Shown in pieces: positions 15,649 to 23,682 of a stretch of DNA of 35,495 nt (within the stretch, counting starts at the first letter, position 1; the number at the start of each line of letters is the position of its first letter). The notes under the pieces are model-generated. The model had not been told where the DNA came from and did not search any database. It saw nothing but the letters and a program-made list of their open reading frames with translations. The stretch comes from Capnocytophaga sp. Lineage in GTDB: Bacteria; Bacteroidota; Bacteroidia; Flavobacteriales; Flavobacteriaceae. The stretch is from NCBI GenBank assembly GCA_030538675.1, contig JAUNTM010000017.1:1-35495 (forward strand). The letters are read 5' to 3'. The translations under genes and the position numbers were made by a program.

Positions 15649-16896
15649 CTATTCTTTTCCTGTCTTCACTTCTACTTTGTCGCCTTGTTGTAATGTACGG
15701 CTTACGAGGTTGTATGGGCCTGTGATGATTTCGTCGTCTTTATTCAATCCTGATGTGATTTCGATAGACGTATTGTCCTGAATGCCTGTTGTTACGGCTC
15801 TGAGTTCGGCTTTTCCGTCTGTTTTGACGAATACGCTTTCAATGCGTTCGCCCGTAACATTGGTACTGTCGTTCTTAAAATCCGTAGCATTTTTGATAAC
15901 GACGGCACTGATAGGTACGGCAACCACATCTTGTTTTACCAGCGTAATAATATCTACGGTCGCCGTCATTCCGGGGCGGAACGGGGAATAATTGGCCGGT
16001 TTGCCTTCGAGTAGGTCGGCGTATGATGATTCTTTGATGTGGATTTTAACCTTGAAATTCGTTACTTGGTCAACACTTGTGGTGCTATTGGCGGTGTTGG
16101 CGATATTGCTGACGACGCCTTTGAATACTTTTTTCGGATACGCATCTACCTCAATGTCAACACTATCATTGACATTGACCTTTACGATGTCATTTTCATT
16201 AACGTCAACCTCGACTTCCATGCTTCGCAGGTTGGCAACCCGCATGATTTCCGTTCCGGTCATTTGTATGGCCCCCACCACGCGTTCGCCGAGTTCTACG
16301 TCAAGTTTGGAAATGGTGCCGTCGGCAGGTGAGTAAATGGCGGTTCGTTTGAGATTATCTTGGGCTTCTGAGACGGATGCCATTGCGCTTTGCACGCTGT
16401 ATTTTGCCGATTCGCGATTGGCTTTGGCAATTTCGTAAGCCGAGACAACCTTGTCCCATTCCGCTTTGGAAATCACGCCTTTAGCGAATAAAATTTCATT
16501 CCGTCTGTAATTTTGTTCACTTTCGGTGAGTGTGGCTTCGGACTGTTGTAGCGAGGCTCTTATATTTTCAAGGCCTGCAATGCTTCTGTTGACGACCGAT
16601 TGGTAGATGTCAGGATTGATGCGTACAAGCAAATCGCCTTTTTTGACGGTTTGCCCCTCTACTACGGGGAGTTCGATGATTTCGCCCGATACTTCCGAAG
16701 ATATTTTCACTTCCAATTCGGGTTGTATTTTGCCTGTTGCCGATACTTTTTGCGTAAGCGTAGAAAGTGTAACTATTTGTGTTTCTACAGTTTTTCCTTC
16801 GGATTGTTCGCCAAACCAACCTGCTTTTTTACCTACGATAAGTAAAATAAGCAACGCTACGATGCCTAAAATGATGTAGAGAGTTTTTCTTTTCAT
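15649..16896 (-). CDS. Periplasmic adaptor (HlyD/MacA-type) of a tripartite efflux system
   Basis: A 415-residue membrane-fusion protein that bridges an inner-membrane pump and an outer-membrane TolC channel. One N-terminal membrane anchor spans about residues 5-24, followed by a lipoyl/barrel-sandwich half (KISSEVSGEIIELPVVEGQTVKKGD), a long alpha-helical hairpin (about 95-200), the second lipoyl half (YSPADGTISKL), a beta-barrel domain and a membrane-proximal domain ending near DEIITGPYNLVS. The arrangement is closest to MacA. It starts 26 nt after the tolC-like gene, so the two form an operon. The MacB-type ATPase/permease that normally follows is not present; sodC comes next. Confidence 0.9.
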   Translation of the reverse strand: MKRKTLYIILGIVALLILLIVGKKAGWFGEQSEGKTVETQIVTLSTLTQKVSATGKIQPELEVKISSEVSGEIIELPVVEGQTVKKGDLLVRINPDIYQSVVNRSIAGLENIRASLQQSEATLTESEQNYRRNEILFAKGVISKAEWDKVVSAYEIAKANRESAKYSVQSAMASVSEAQDNLKRTAIYSPADGTISKLDVELGERVVGAIQMTGTEIMRVANLRSMEVEVDVNENDIVKVNVNDSVDIEVDAYPKKVFKGVVSNIANTANSTTSVDQVTNFKVKIHIKESSYADLLEGKPANYSPFRPGMTATVDIITLVKQDVVAVPISAVVIKNATDFKNDSTNVTGERIESVFVKTDGKAELRAVTTGIQDNTSIEITSGLNKDDEIITGPYNLVSRTLQQGDKVEVKTGKE

Positions 16897-16922
16897 GAGA
16901 GCCGTTGTTTTTTATCTTGCTG

Positions 16923-18248
16923 TTATTTTTGTTCGTTTTTGTCCCAAAGCTGTATCCCGAAATAGTATTCCAATACTTTGATTTTGAATATATACTGATA
17001 TTTGGCACGAATGCTTTCCGTTTCGGCGTTTTGTTGTTGCATTTTTGCTTGATTGAAGTCGAAACTATTCATCAATCCTACCTCAAATCGGTCTTGTGCG
17101 TACTGGGCGGCCTGTTTTTTTGCTTGTGCGGTTTTCTCGGATGCGGTATAAAGTTTTTCGGCATTGGCGGCATCATTATACGCTTGGAATACGGTGCGTT
17201 CTGCGGTAAGTTCTGCTTGTTGGTTCGCCCATTGCGATTTATCCAGATTTAGGCGGGCTCGGGTTACATTGCCTCTGACTGAGAATCCGTTGAAAATGGG
17301 TATTGAAAGTGAAAGCCCTGCCGAAAATCCGATATTGTCATTGAATTGGCTCCAAAAATCATTCGGGTAATTCTTCGACCATTGCGTGCTATATCCTGCA
17401 AAAGCCGACAAACGCGGCGAGTAGGATGCCCGGGCTAATTTCAAGTTCGTTTCGGCAATTTGCACATTGGTTTGTGCGATTTTCAAATCTTGAATAACTT
17501 CTTTTGATTTTTGAAAAATAGCATCGGGGTTGTAACTAAGGATGTCGGTAATAGGGATTTCCAAGGCAGCATCAGCGACATCAAAATCGTAATAATCTTT
17601 CAATAAAAGCAATTGTGCAAGTCCCATTTTGGAAATAAAAAGATTATTTTGTGTAAGAATTATCTGCTGTTCTTGCGAGAGTAATTGGGCTTCAATATCG
17701 TAAATATCGCCTTGTGGCAAAGCGCCTGCATCGATGAGGTCGCGGGTGCGTTGCAAGTTTTGCTCCGTAACTTCGAGCTGATTTTCAAGTGCTTTGATTT
17801 GTTCTTTGTTGGAGATAACTTCCAAATACGAATTGACGACCATCAATACAATGTCATCTTTTATTTTATTAAGATTGTATTGCCCTGAGAGTTTGCTTAG
17901 TTCTGCCAAACGGAGTTGTCGCCAATTAGCCAACCCCGAAAAGAGATTGATGCCCGCATTCACGCCTCCCGATGCTGACTGGAATTTGGTAGTTTCAAAC
18001 TGATTGGTTACAGGATTGATGTTTTTTCCTTGATTGTAATTATACGACATGTTTGAACTTACTGAAGGAAGAAATGCACCGACCGCTGTGAGCTTGTCCA
18101 CAGACGTTGCTTGAAGGTCGATTTCTGACTGTTTGATGGAGATGTTATTGTCCAGCACATGGTCAATACATTGCTCAAGCGTCCATATTGTCTGTGCATT
18201 ACCGACCATGGGTATGAGCAATATTGCTAAGTATCGAAAAGCTCTCAT
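16923..18248 (-). CDS. TolC-family outer-membrane efflux protein
   Basis: A 441-residue outer-membrane channel protein. A cleavable signal peptide ends near VGNAQ (residues 1-18). Two tandem OEP repeats follow, each beginning with a LEQCIDHVLDNN- or IAQTNVQIAETNLKLARASY-type helix, and long coiled helices build the periplasmic tunnel. A conserved SPRLSAFAGYS and a LSIPIFNGFSVRGNV stretch mark beta-strands and the return of the second repeat. It is translated first in the pair with the HlyD-like adaptor. The two should work together with an inner-membrane transporter encoded elsewhere. Confidence 0.92.
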   Translation of the reverse strand: MRAFRYLAILLIPMVGNAQTIWTLEQCIDHVLDNNISIKQSEIDLQATSVDKLTAVGAFLPSVSSNMSYNYNQGKNINPVTNQFETTKFQSASGGVNAGINLFSGLANWRQLRLAELSKLSGQYNLNKIKDDIVLMVVNSYLEVISNKEQIKALENQLEVTEQNLQRTRDLIDAGALPQGDIYDIEAQLLSQEQQIILTQNNLFISKMGLAQLLLLKDYYDFDVADAALEIPITDILSYNPDAIFQKSKEVIQDLKIAQTNVQIAETNLKLARASYSPRLSAFAGYSTQWSKNYPNDFWSQFNDNIGFSAGLSLSIPIFNGFSVRGNVTRARLNLDKSQWANQQAELTAERTVFQAYNDAANAEKLYTASEKTAQAKKQAAQYAQDRFEVGLMNSFDFNQAKMQQQNAETESIRAKYQYIFKIKVLEYYFGIQLWDKNEQK

Positions 18249-18347
18249 AGATGAAACATTTATTACAATCCTCCAAAAGTATGAAAACTTTTAAAGATGC
18301 CAAAAAGATAACGTATGAATTTTGCAATTTTATACAGACAAAGGTGG

Positions 18348-18373
18348 AAAAGCAAACGTTTTTATTTGCTTTT
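18348..18373. promoter_or_regulatory. Candidate LacI-family operator in the tolC/lacI divergent region
   Basis: AAAAGCAAA (18348-18356) and TTTGCTTTT (18365-18373) are perfect 9-bp inverted arms with an 8-nt spacer. The left arm also contributes AAACGTTT (18354-18361), an even palindrome with the central CG step typical of LacI-family sites. It lies between the divergent tolC-like and lacI starts, so one protein bound here could affect both. Binding is inference. Confidence 0.45.
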
Positions 18374-18458
18374 AAATGACACATTTCTTATATTTATCTT
18401 AATAAATTGGGTATTTCGGAAAATATGGCTACTTTGGCCACTCAAAAATCAAATTCTT

Positions 18459-19487
18459 ATGAAACCTATCACATTGAAAGATTTGGCGGAACGATTGGGT
18501 GTTTCCGTTACTACCATATCCAAAGCTCTGAAAGACTATCCCGATATAGGTAAAGAAACTAAAGACCAAGTAAAACAGCTCGCCAAAGAGTTGAATTACA
18601 AACCTAATATACATGCGGTTACGCTTCGTAGCCAAAAATCAAAGACACTTGGGGTGATTGTTCCCAAATTAGACCATCACTTCTTCTCCCAAGTCCTCAA
18701 TGGTATCATCAGCGAAGCCAATCTGCACGGCTATCTGGTCATTACTTTATTTTCCGATGATTCTATAGAAAAAGAAAAAGAACAAGTAGGATTGCTTATC
18801 GACAAGCGGGTTGACGGCGTACTCATGGCACTTTCCAATGAAACTTTGGCTTATGACCAAGATCACATTATGGAGATTTTAGCCCATAATATTCACCTTG
18901 TGCTTTTCGACCGTATATCGAGCACTATTCCTTGCTCAAAAGTTCATATTGACGACCAAAAAGCGGCTTTTAATGCTGTAAATCACCTGCTTGCCAATGG
19001 AGCTAAAACGATAGCGTATATCGGAGGCCCTACGCTCCCGATGAATTACCGCAAACGCCTCAACGGATACAAACAAGCACTCAATGCGTGGGGGATACAA
19101 GAAAAAGCAGAATTTATCTTCCATTCCGAGCCTGATGACATCAACAGTGCCTACCAATTCACCCTCGACATCTTACGCAAACATCCTGAAATTGACGGAA
19201 TATTTGCGGCTACCGATATATTGGCAGTCGGGGCTCTCAACGCGCTTACCGATGCAGGGAAATCTATTCCGGATGAAGTGTCGATTATCGGATTTAGCAA
19301 TTGGTTTGTTACACAGCACATGCGTCCGAGCCTCTCTTCGGTAGAACAGCCCAGTATCTCAATGGGACAAAAAGCAGTGTCTATAATGATTGACGAAATC
19401 AACAAAACAGACAAGCATATCCTTGTACAGCAACAATCGGTGCAGCTGCCTACACAGCTTATTCTCCGTAATTCAACCAAAAATTAG
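18459..19487 (+). CDS. LacI-family transcriptional regulator
   Basis: A 342-residue regulator. The start at 18459 begins MKPITLKDLAERLGVSVTTI, the correct LacI N-terminus; the open frame extends 48 codons upstream but that part is AT-rich and not family-like. The helix-turn-helix (residues 4-25) and hinge helix region (to about 60, KPNIHAVTLRSQKSKTLGV) precede a periplasmic-binding-protein-like sensor domain with VDGVLMALSNET, RKRLNGYKQAL, DGIFAATDILAVGAL and IIGFSNW. This class usually senses a sugar, but no carbohydrate gene is nearby. Weak promoter elements, TTGG and TACTTTGG separated by about 20 nt, end at 18437. Confidence 0.92.
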   Translation: MKPITLKDLAERLGVSVTTISKALKDYPDIGKETKDQVKQLAKELNYKPNIHAVTLRSQKSKTLGVIVPKLDHHFFSQVLNGIISEANLHGYLVITLFSDDSIEKEKEQVGLLIDKRVDGVLMALSNETLAYDQDHIMEILAHNIHLVLFDRISSTIPCSKVHIDDQKAAFNAVNHLLANGAKTIAYIGGPTLPMNYRKRLNGYKQALNAWGIQEKAEFIFHSEPDDINSAYQFTLDILRKHPEIDGIFAATDILAVGALNALTDAGKSIPDEVSIIGFSNWFVTQHMRPSLSSVEQPSISMGQKAVSIMIDEINKTDKHILVQQQSVQLPTQLILRNSTKN

Positions 19488-19532
19488 TTGATATACGGCG
19501 TTTTATAGACATTTCATTTTGACATATCAATA

Positions 19533-19567
19533 CAAAAAAACGGCTTCATGGATAAGATGAAGCCGTT
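19533..19567. terminator. Bidirectional terminator between lacI and rng
   Basis: Arms AACGGCTTCAT (19539-19549) and ATGAAGCCGTT (19557-19567) form a perfect 11-bp, GC-rich stem with a 7-nt loop. An A run at 19533-19540 gives a U tract for minus-strand (rng) transcripts. It lies 6 nt beyond the rng stop, so it ends rng and probably also lacI. Confidence 0.85.
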
Positions 19568-19573
19568 GTTCTG

Positions 19574-21115
19574 TTAAAGCGGTGTGCCTTCTTTGGTTTT
19601 GAAGCGGTACTCAAGGTATGAGTACGCATCGCGAGGCATTACCTGTATCCATCGTTTGTATTTGAGAAACCATTTTACTCGGATGGATTTAATTCCTTTA
19701 GTCAAATACGCAGCGATAAAAGGATGTGCATTGAGAACGATGCGTCCTTTGTAGCTGTTTTCTTTGATGATGTTGTCAAGTTCTACATTGATTTTATCAA
19801 CCAGAACGATAGGGGCTTCTATTTCCCCTTCTTTGCTTGGGTTTTCTTCCCGGGTTTTGATGTTGAGTTCGGGTCTTACCCGTTGCCTTGTGATTTGTAT
19901 GAGTCCGAACTTACTAGGAGGCAATATTTTATGTTTTGCCCTGTCTTCTTCCATTTCCTTTCGCAAATGTTCGAATAACACTCTTCGGTTGTCGGTGTTG
20001 GACATGTCGATGAAGTCCACTACGATAATTCCCCCCATGTCGCGCAATCGCAATTGGCGAGCTATCTCGGAGGCAGCTATCAGGTTGACGGACAGAGCCG
20101 TAGCTTCTTGGTTCGTAGCCTTGTTCGAGTGGTTGCCACTGTTCACATCAATAACGTGAAGGGCTTCGGTGTGCTCGATGACTAAGTAAGCACCTTTGCT
20201 CATGGACACGGTACGCCCGAAAGCGGTTTTTATCTGCCGTTCGATATTGAATTTCTCAAAAATCGGTACAGATGAGCGGTATAGTTTGACAATGTTCTCT
20301 TTGTCAGGGGCAATATCGTGTACATATTTGACGATTTGCTCGTAAAGAGGCTCGTCATCCACATGAATTCCTGTGAACGAATCATTGAACATATCGCGAA
20401 GAATAGCACCTGTACGGTTTACTTCGCTCATCACTTTGGATGGAAATACCGCTTTGTGTATTTTTTTACACATCAAAACCCAACGGTTGAACAAGCCTTG
20501 CAAATCTTTGTCCAGCTCTGCTACTTTTTTGCCTTCGGCATTGGTGCGTACAATCACGCCAAAGCCTTTTGGTTTGATACTCAGAAGCAACCGCCGCAAT
20601 CTTTCCTTCTCGGCTCTGCTTTCTATTTTCTGAGAGATGGAAATCCTGTCGGAAAAAGGCACTAATACCAGATAACGCCCTGCGATGGACAGTTCTGAAC
20701 TGATACGCGGCCCTTTCGTTGAGATAGGTTCTTTGACGATTTGTACCAATATGGGCTGGTTGGCTTTGAGTACATCGGCAATACTGCCGTCTTTGTTGAT
20801 GTCAGGCTCAAGAGCAACATCTTTCAGCGAAAAATCTTTCAATCTGCCCGAGCTAACATTCTTGACGAACTTGAGCAATGTACCCAACTGTGGCCCCAAA
20901 TCGTGATAATGCAGGAACGCATCTTTTTCATATCCGACATCTACAAAAGCGGCATTGAGCCCTTGTACAGGTTTTCGGATTTTGGCAAGCATGATGTCGC
21001 CCACGCCCAAATCATTACTATCTTCTTCTTTGTGAAGCTCTACAAGTCTTCCTTCTTTCAGTAAGGCAAAATCAACATCAGAGGAACCCGAACGGATTAT
21101 TAATTCTTTATTCAC
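19574..21115 (-). CDS. rng: Ribonuclease E/G family endoribonuclease
   Basis: A 513-residue single-strand endoribonuclease acting in rRNA maturation and mRNA turnover. I chose the GTG at 21115, which gives the family N-terminus NKELIIRSGSSDVDFALL; an in-frame ATG at 21151 would add 12 residues. An S1 RNA-binding segment (GDIMLAKIRKPVQGLNAAFV to about residue 115), an RNase H-like part and the DNase I-like catalytic part follow. The two catalytic Asp are in HVIDVNSGNH and VVDFIDMSN. The zinc-link motif CPxC of the E. coli enzymes, expected after RQRVRPE, is absent. Upstream lie the 30-residue basic protein gene and HU; a hairpin separates it from them. Confidence 0.93.
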   Translation of the reverse strand: MNKELIIRSGSSDVDFALLKEGRLVELHKEEDSNDLGVGDIMLAKIRKPVQGLNAAFVDVGYEKDAFLHYHDLGPQLGTLLKFVKNVSSGRLKDFSLKDVALEPDINKDGSIADVLKANQPILVQIVKEPISTKGPRISSELSIAGRYLVLVPFSDRISISQKIESRAEKERLRRLLLSIKPKGFGVIVRTNAEGKKVAELDKDLQGLFNRWVLMCKKIHKAVFPSKVMSEVNRTGAILRDMFNDSFTGIHVDDEPLYEQIVKYVHDIAPDKENIVKLYRSSVPIFEKFNIERQIKTAFGRTVSMSKGAYLVIEHTEALHVIDVNSGNHSNKATNQEATALSVNLIAASEIARQLRLRDMGGIIVVDFIDMSNTDNRRVLFEHLRKEMEEDRAKHKILPPSKFGLIQITRQRVRPELNIKTREENPSKEGEIEAPIVLVDKINVELDNIIKENSYKGRIVLNAHPFIAAYLTKGIKSIRVKWFLKYKRWIQVMPRDAYSYLEYRFKTKEGTPL

Positions 21116-21214
21116 TCTGTGGATTTTTGTGTCTGCTGGCAATCCCTGCATTACAGACGGTTAAACAAATTTGTGATAGCCCGTGTGGGGCTTTTTCAAA
21201 GAACGTGTTTGAAC

Positions 21215-21248
21215 AAGAAAAAGTAGTTTAGAACTACTTTTTCTTTTT
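21215..21248 (-). terminator. Terminator overlapping the end of the small basic gene
   Basis: A perfect 14-bp stem (21215-21228 with 21232-21245) and a 3-nt loop. On the minus strand the right half is AAGAAAAAGTAGTT, which contains the last codons and the TAG stop of the small gene; the left half supplies a run of U. It separates HU and the small gene from rng. Confidence 0.7.
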
Positions 21249-21326
21249 GTGGCGGTTTGCTCTCGCTCTTTTTTTACGTTTGTGGTGTGCTATTTTATGT
21301 CTTTTTCTTTTCTTTCCGCTTGGCAT
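21234..21326 (-). CDS. 30-residue hyperbasic protein (possible ribosomal or nucleic-acid-binding protein)
   Basis: A very short gene from ATG at 21326 to TAG at 21234. The product starts MPSGKKRKRHKIAHHKRKKR and ends ARANRHKKKK: 17 of 30 residues are Lys or Arg, 4 are His and none is acidic. I recall near-identical short proteins in other Bacteroidota in this place between HU and RNase G, which supports it being real. Such composition suits a ribosomal or rRNA-binding protein; the small Bacteroidota-specific ribosomal protein bL38 is one idea, not verified. It begins 30 nt after HU on the same strand, and its stop lies inside a terminator stem. Confidence 0.8.
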   Translation of the reverse strand: MPSGKKRKRHKIAHHKRKKRARANRHKKKK

Positions 21327-21356
21327 AGCTTACTTAATTTTTTAAAGGGTTATTGA

Positions 21357-21647
21357 TTACTGTACTTTTACTTTTGCTTTTACACCTTCCACAAATACTT
21401 TTGCCGGTTTGAACGACGGTATGTTGTGTGCAGGTATTTTTAAAGTTGTGTTTTTAGAGATATTGCGCCCTGTTTTTTCAGCTCTTGTTTTGATGATAAA
21501 ACTACCAAAACCTCTCAAATACACATTGTTACCTTCTTCTAATGAAGTTTTTACTTCTTCCATAAAGTTCTCGACTGTGGCTTGTACATCATTTTTGTCA
21601 AGACCTAATTTGTCAGAGATTTTCGATACGATTTCTGCTTTTGTCAT
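21357..21647 (-). CDS. hup: HU-family DNA-binding protein
   Basis: A 96-residue nucleoid protein that bends and compacts DNA as a dimer. The two N-terminal helices (MTKAEIVSKISDKLGLDKND) are followed by the beta-arm region with the signature GFGSFIIKTRAEKTGRN and the Pro-containing tip KIPAHNIPSFKPAK. The C-terminal helix runs to about residue 90 and a short Lys/Val tail follows. A -7 element TATCTTTG lies on the minus strand at 21685-21692. The small hyperbasic gene and then rng follow on the same strand. Confidence 0.96.
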   Translation of the reverse strand: MTKAEIVSKISDKLGLDKNDVQATVENFMEEVKTSLEEGNNVYLRGFGSFIIKTRAEKTGRNISKNTTLKIPAHNIPSFKPAKVFVEGVKAKVKVQ

Positions 21648-21684
21648 GTTATAATTTCTTTTTGTTATTTCAAATTTCGGGTTG

Positions 21685-21692
21685 CAAAGATA
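21685..21692 (-). promoter_or_regulatory. -7 promoter element of the HU gene
   Basis: TATCTTTG on the minus strand, 37 nt before the HU start. No good TTG is present at the usual distance. The rest of 21648-21865 is AT-rich and holds nothing else I can support; no clear terminator for aroA is visible there. Confidence 0.45.
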
Positions 21693-21865
21693 ATAATAAA
21701 ATAATCAAATAGTAACCTTAACCAATTAAATTTTAGCCAAATAGGATTTTTTTTATAGCCTGTCAAGTAAATTTACCATCTTTCACAATTCTTTTCGGTG
21801 TTAAAAAAAACATTTTTCGGACACAAAACACTCACTATCAATACATTAATTTAAAAAAGCGATAT

Positions 21866-23080
21866 TTATAAAATTCGTGTAGCTTTTTCGGCATCTTTCC
21901 AAAAGTGCGGATACGATTTGGTTACAACTTCCGGATTGAGTACCGAAAAACTCGTTTTGAGCATCAACGGAGCGAACGCCATCGCCATTCGGTGGTCGTT
22001 ATAAGTGGCTACGGACACGCCGGAAAGCATTTTTCCGTTCCTACTTATAGAAAGGTCTTTATCGCTTACGCAGATGTCCGCACCGAATTTGGAAAGTTCG
22101 TTTTTGAGGGCTTCAAGGCGGTCGGTTTCTTTTATTTTTAAGGTATGAAGCCCCGTGAGATGACAACTCGTTCCCAGTCCGAAACAACTCACAGCGATAG
22201 TCTGTGCGATATCGGGGGCATTGCGGAGGTCGCAATCGAGGTGCGGTGCGGCTTCGGATATTTTGGTCAGAATGAGCGTATCACCGTCGAAACGGGTTTC
22301 CACACCCAACGATTGATAAATTTCCTGCAAAACGCTGTCGCCCTGCAAACTGCTCTTTTTAAAACTCGACAACCGCATCGTCGTGCCGATTTCGGAAAGC
22401 GACACGAATGAATACCAATACGATACGGAACTCCAATCGGATTCTACCGTAATCGATTGATTTCCAACACTTGATTTCGGCTCAATTCGGCTCATTTGGT
22501 TTTCAAAGGAAACCTGTATGCCGACCGACCTCAACAGTTGGGCAGTCATTTCTATATAAGGTACGGAGGTGAGTTCGCCGAGTAATTGCAGCGTAAGTCC
22601 GTTTGGCAGGGTAGGGGCGATGAGCATCAAGGCGGAAATGTACTGACTGCTGACGTTGGCGGGCAACGATGCGGCATTCCCCGTAAGGGTTTTCCCTTTG
22701 ATGGAAAGCGGCGGACAGCCTTCGTTTTCGGTGTAGGAAATATCGGCTCCGAGTTGGCGTAAGGCATCCACCAAAATCCCGATGGGGCGCTCTTTCATCC
22801 GCTGTGAGCCTGTCAGCACGATTTTTGAGTTTTCTTTTGATGCAAAGTATGCCGTCAAAAAACGCATTGCCGTGCCTGCATGATGAATATCGATAGTGCC
22901 ATTTCCTTTGAGCAATGCTTGAATCATTGCCTTTGAGTCATCAGAATCAGAAGCGTTTTCAATAGACAACGATGGATAAAGTGCCTGCAAAAGCAATAGG
23001 CGGTTGGTCTCGGACTTCGAACCCGAAAGTTGCAAGGAAGTCCCTGAAATGAGCCGGGATAAGGGTAGCGTTTTGGACAT
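21866..23080 (-). CDS. aroA: 3-phosphoshikimate 1-carboxyvinyltransferase (EPSP synthase)
   Basis: A 404-residue enzyme of the shikimate pathway joining shikimate 3-phosphate and phosphoenolpyruvate. Signatures: LSGSKSETNRLLLLQAL near the N-terminus (substrate-binding Lys and Arg), HAGTAMRFLTAYF in place of the more usual GNAGTAMR, GSQRMKERPI, SSQYISALML, and the C-terminal IKETDRLEALKNEL and YNDHRMAMAF. It is slightly shorter than the E. coli enzyme (427), as in other flavobacteria. Its ATG overlaps the stop of the upstream MazG-like gene by one base (TAATG), indicating translational coupling. Confidence 0.95.
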   Translation of the reverse strand: MSKTLPLSRLISGTSLQLSGSKSETNRLLLLQALYPSLSIENASDSDDSKAMIQALLKGNGTIDIHHAGTAMRFLTAYFASKENSKIVLTGSQRMKERPIGILVDALRQLGADISYTENEGCPPLSIKGKTLTGNAASLPANVSSQYISALMLIAPTLPNGLTLQLLGELTSVPYIEMTAQLLRSVGIQVSFENQMSRIEPKSSVGNQSITVESDWSSVSYWYSFVSLSEIGTTMRLSSFKKSSLQGDSVLQEIYQSLGVETRFDGDTLILTKISEAAPHLDCDLRNAPDIAQTIAVSCFGLGTSCHLTGLHTLKIKETDRLEALKNELSKFGADICVSDKDLSISRNGKMLSGVSVATYNDHRMAMAFAPLMLKTSFSVLNPEVVTKSYPHFWKDAEKATRIL

Positions 23081-23406
23081 TATTTCAACTTTTCATTATT
23101 ATGGTGGCGGTCGTGGTCGCGTTTTGTTTTGGCATCCATTTTTCGGTCGAAAGCCGCTTGCAGGTCGATACCAGTCTGATTAGCAAGGCACAACACTACA
23201 AAAACCACATCGGCAAGCTCTTCACCAAGGTCTTTGTTTTTATCGCTTTCTTTTTCAGACTGTTCGCCGTAACGCCGTGCGATGATGCGGGCTACTTCGC
23301 CCACCTCTTCGGTAAGCTGTGCCATATTGGTCAATTCATTAAAATAACGGACACCGTGATTTTTTATCCAATTATCAACCTCAAGTTGTGCGTTTTTTAG
23401 ATTCAT
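23080..23406 (-). CDS. MazG-like nucleotide pyrophosphohydrolase
   Basis: A 108-residue all-alpha NTP pyrophosphohydrolase of the MazG/dUTPase-like superfamily, which clears non-canonical nucleotides. The start at 23406 (MNLKNAQLEVDNWIKNHG) is chosen because the open frame upstream translates a 7-bp repeat array. The metal-binding motif EExxE...ExxD is visible as LTEEVGEVARII and DLGEELADVVFVVLCLAN. The end is rich in Lys, Asp and His. It overlaps aroA by one base. Its physiological substrate cannot be told from sequence. Confidence 0.88.
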   Translation of the reverse strand: MNLKNAQLEVDNWIKNHGVRYFNELTNMAQLTEEVGEVARIIARRYGEQSEKESDKNKDLGEELADVVFVVLCLANQTGIDLQAAFDRKMDAKTKRDHDRHHNNEKLK

Positions 23407-23439
23407 TTTTTTTAGATTTTGATACAAAGATAGTAAATA

Positions 23440-23467
23440 GTTGAGAGTTGAAAGTTGAAAGTTGAGG
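23440..23467 (+). repeat. Degenerate 7-bp tandem repeat array 1
   Basis: Four consecutive units GTTGAGA, GTTGAAA, GTTGAAA, GTTGAGG. They lie 34 nt upstream of the MazG-like start and face array 2 in inverted orientation across about 170 bp of AT-rich DNA. The spacer 23468-23640 holds no gene I can support. Confidence 0.7.
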
Positions 23468-23640
23468 GTTCTTAGGTCAAACACACGAAAAGTTTTGATG
23501 ATTTTTAAATTTTTGTTTTCCAACATCTTAAAATTCTCTTTTCTCAAAAACTCAATACAGAAAAGCTAAATTTCTGATTAACAATAATTTATTTTTTTAT
23601 TTGATATAAAAAATACTATTAAATAATGTCAGTTAGTAAC

Positions 23641-23682
23641 TCTCCACTTTCAACTTTCCATTTTCAATTCTCCACTTTCCAC
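23641..23682 (-). repeat. Degenerate 7-bp tandem repeat array 2, overlapping the tcdA 3' end
   Basis: Six consecutive units on the minus strand: GTGGAAA, GTGGAGA, ATTGAAA, ATGGAAA, GTTGAAA, GTGGAGA, all fitting RTKGARA. The first four and a half units are read as the last ten codons and stop of tcdA (VESGELKMES). Confidence 0.75.

Noticed and set aside
18315..18458. 48-codon N-terminal extension of the LacI-family protein
   Set aside because: It is AT-rich, not family-like and overlaps the candidate operator; the LacI N-terminus begins at 18459.
23407..23547. 47-codon N-terminal extension of the MazG-like protein
   Set aside because: It translates the 7-bp repeat array and flanking AT-rich DNA; the family N-terminus starts at 23406.
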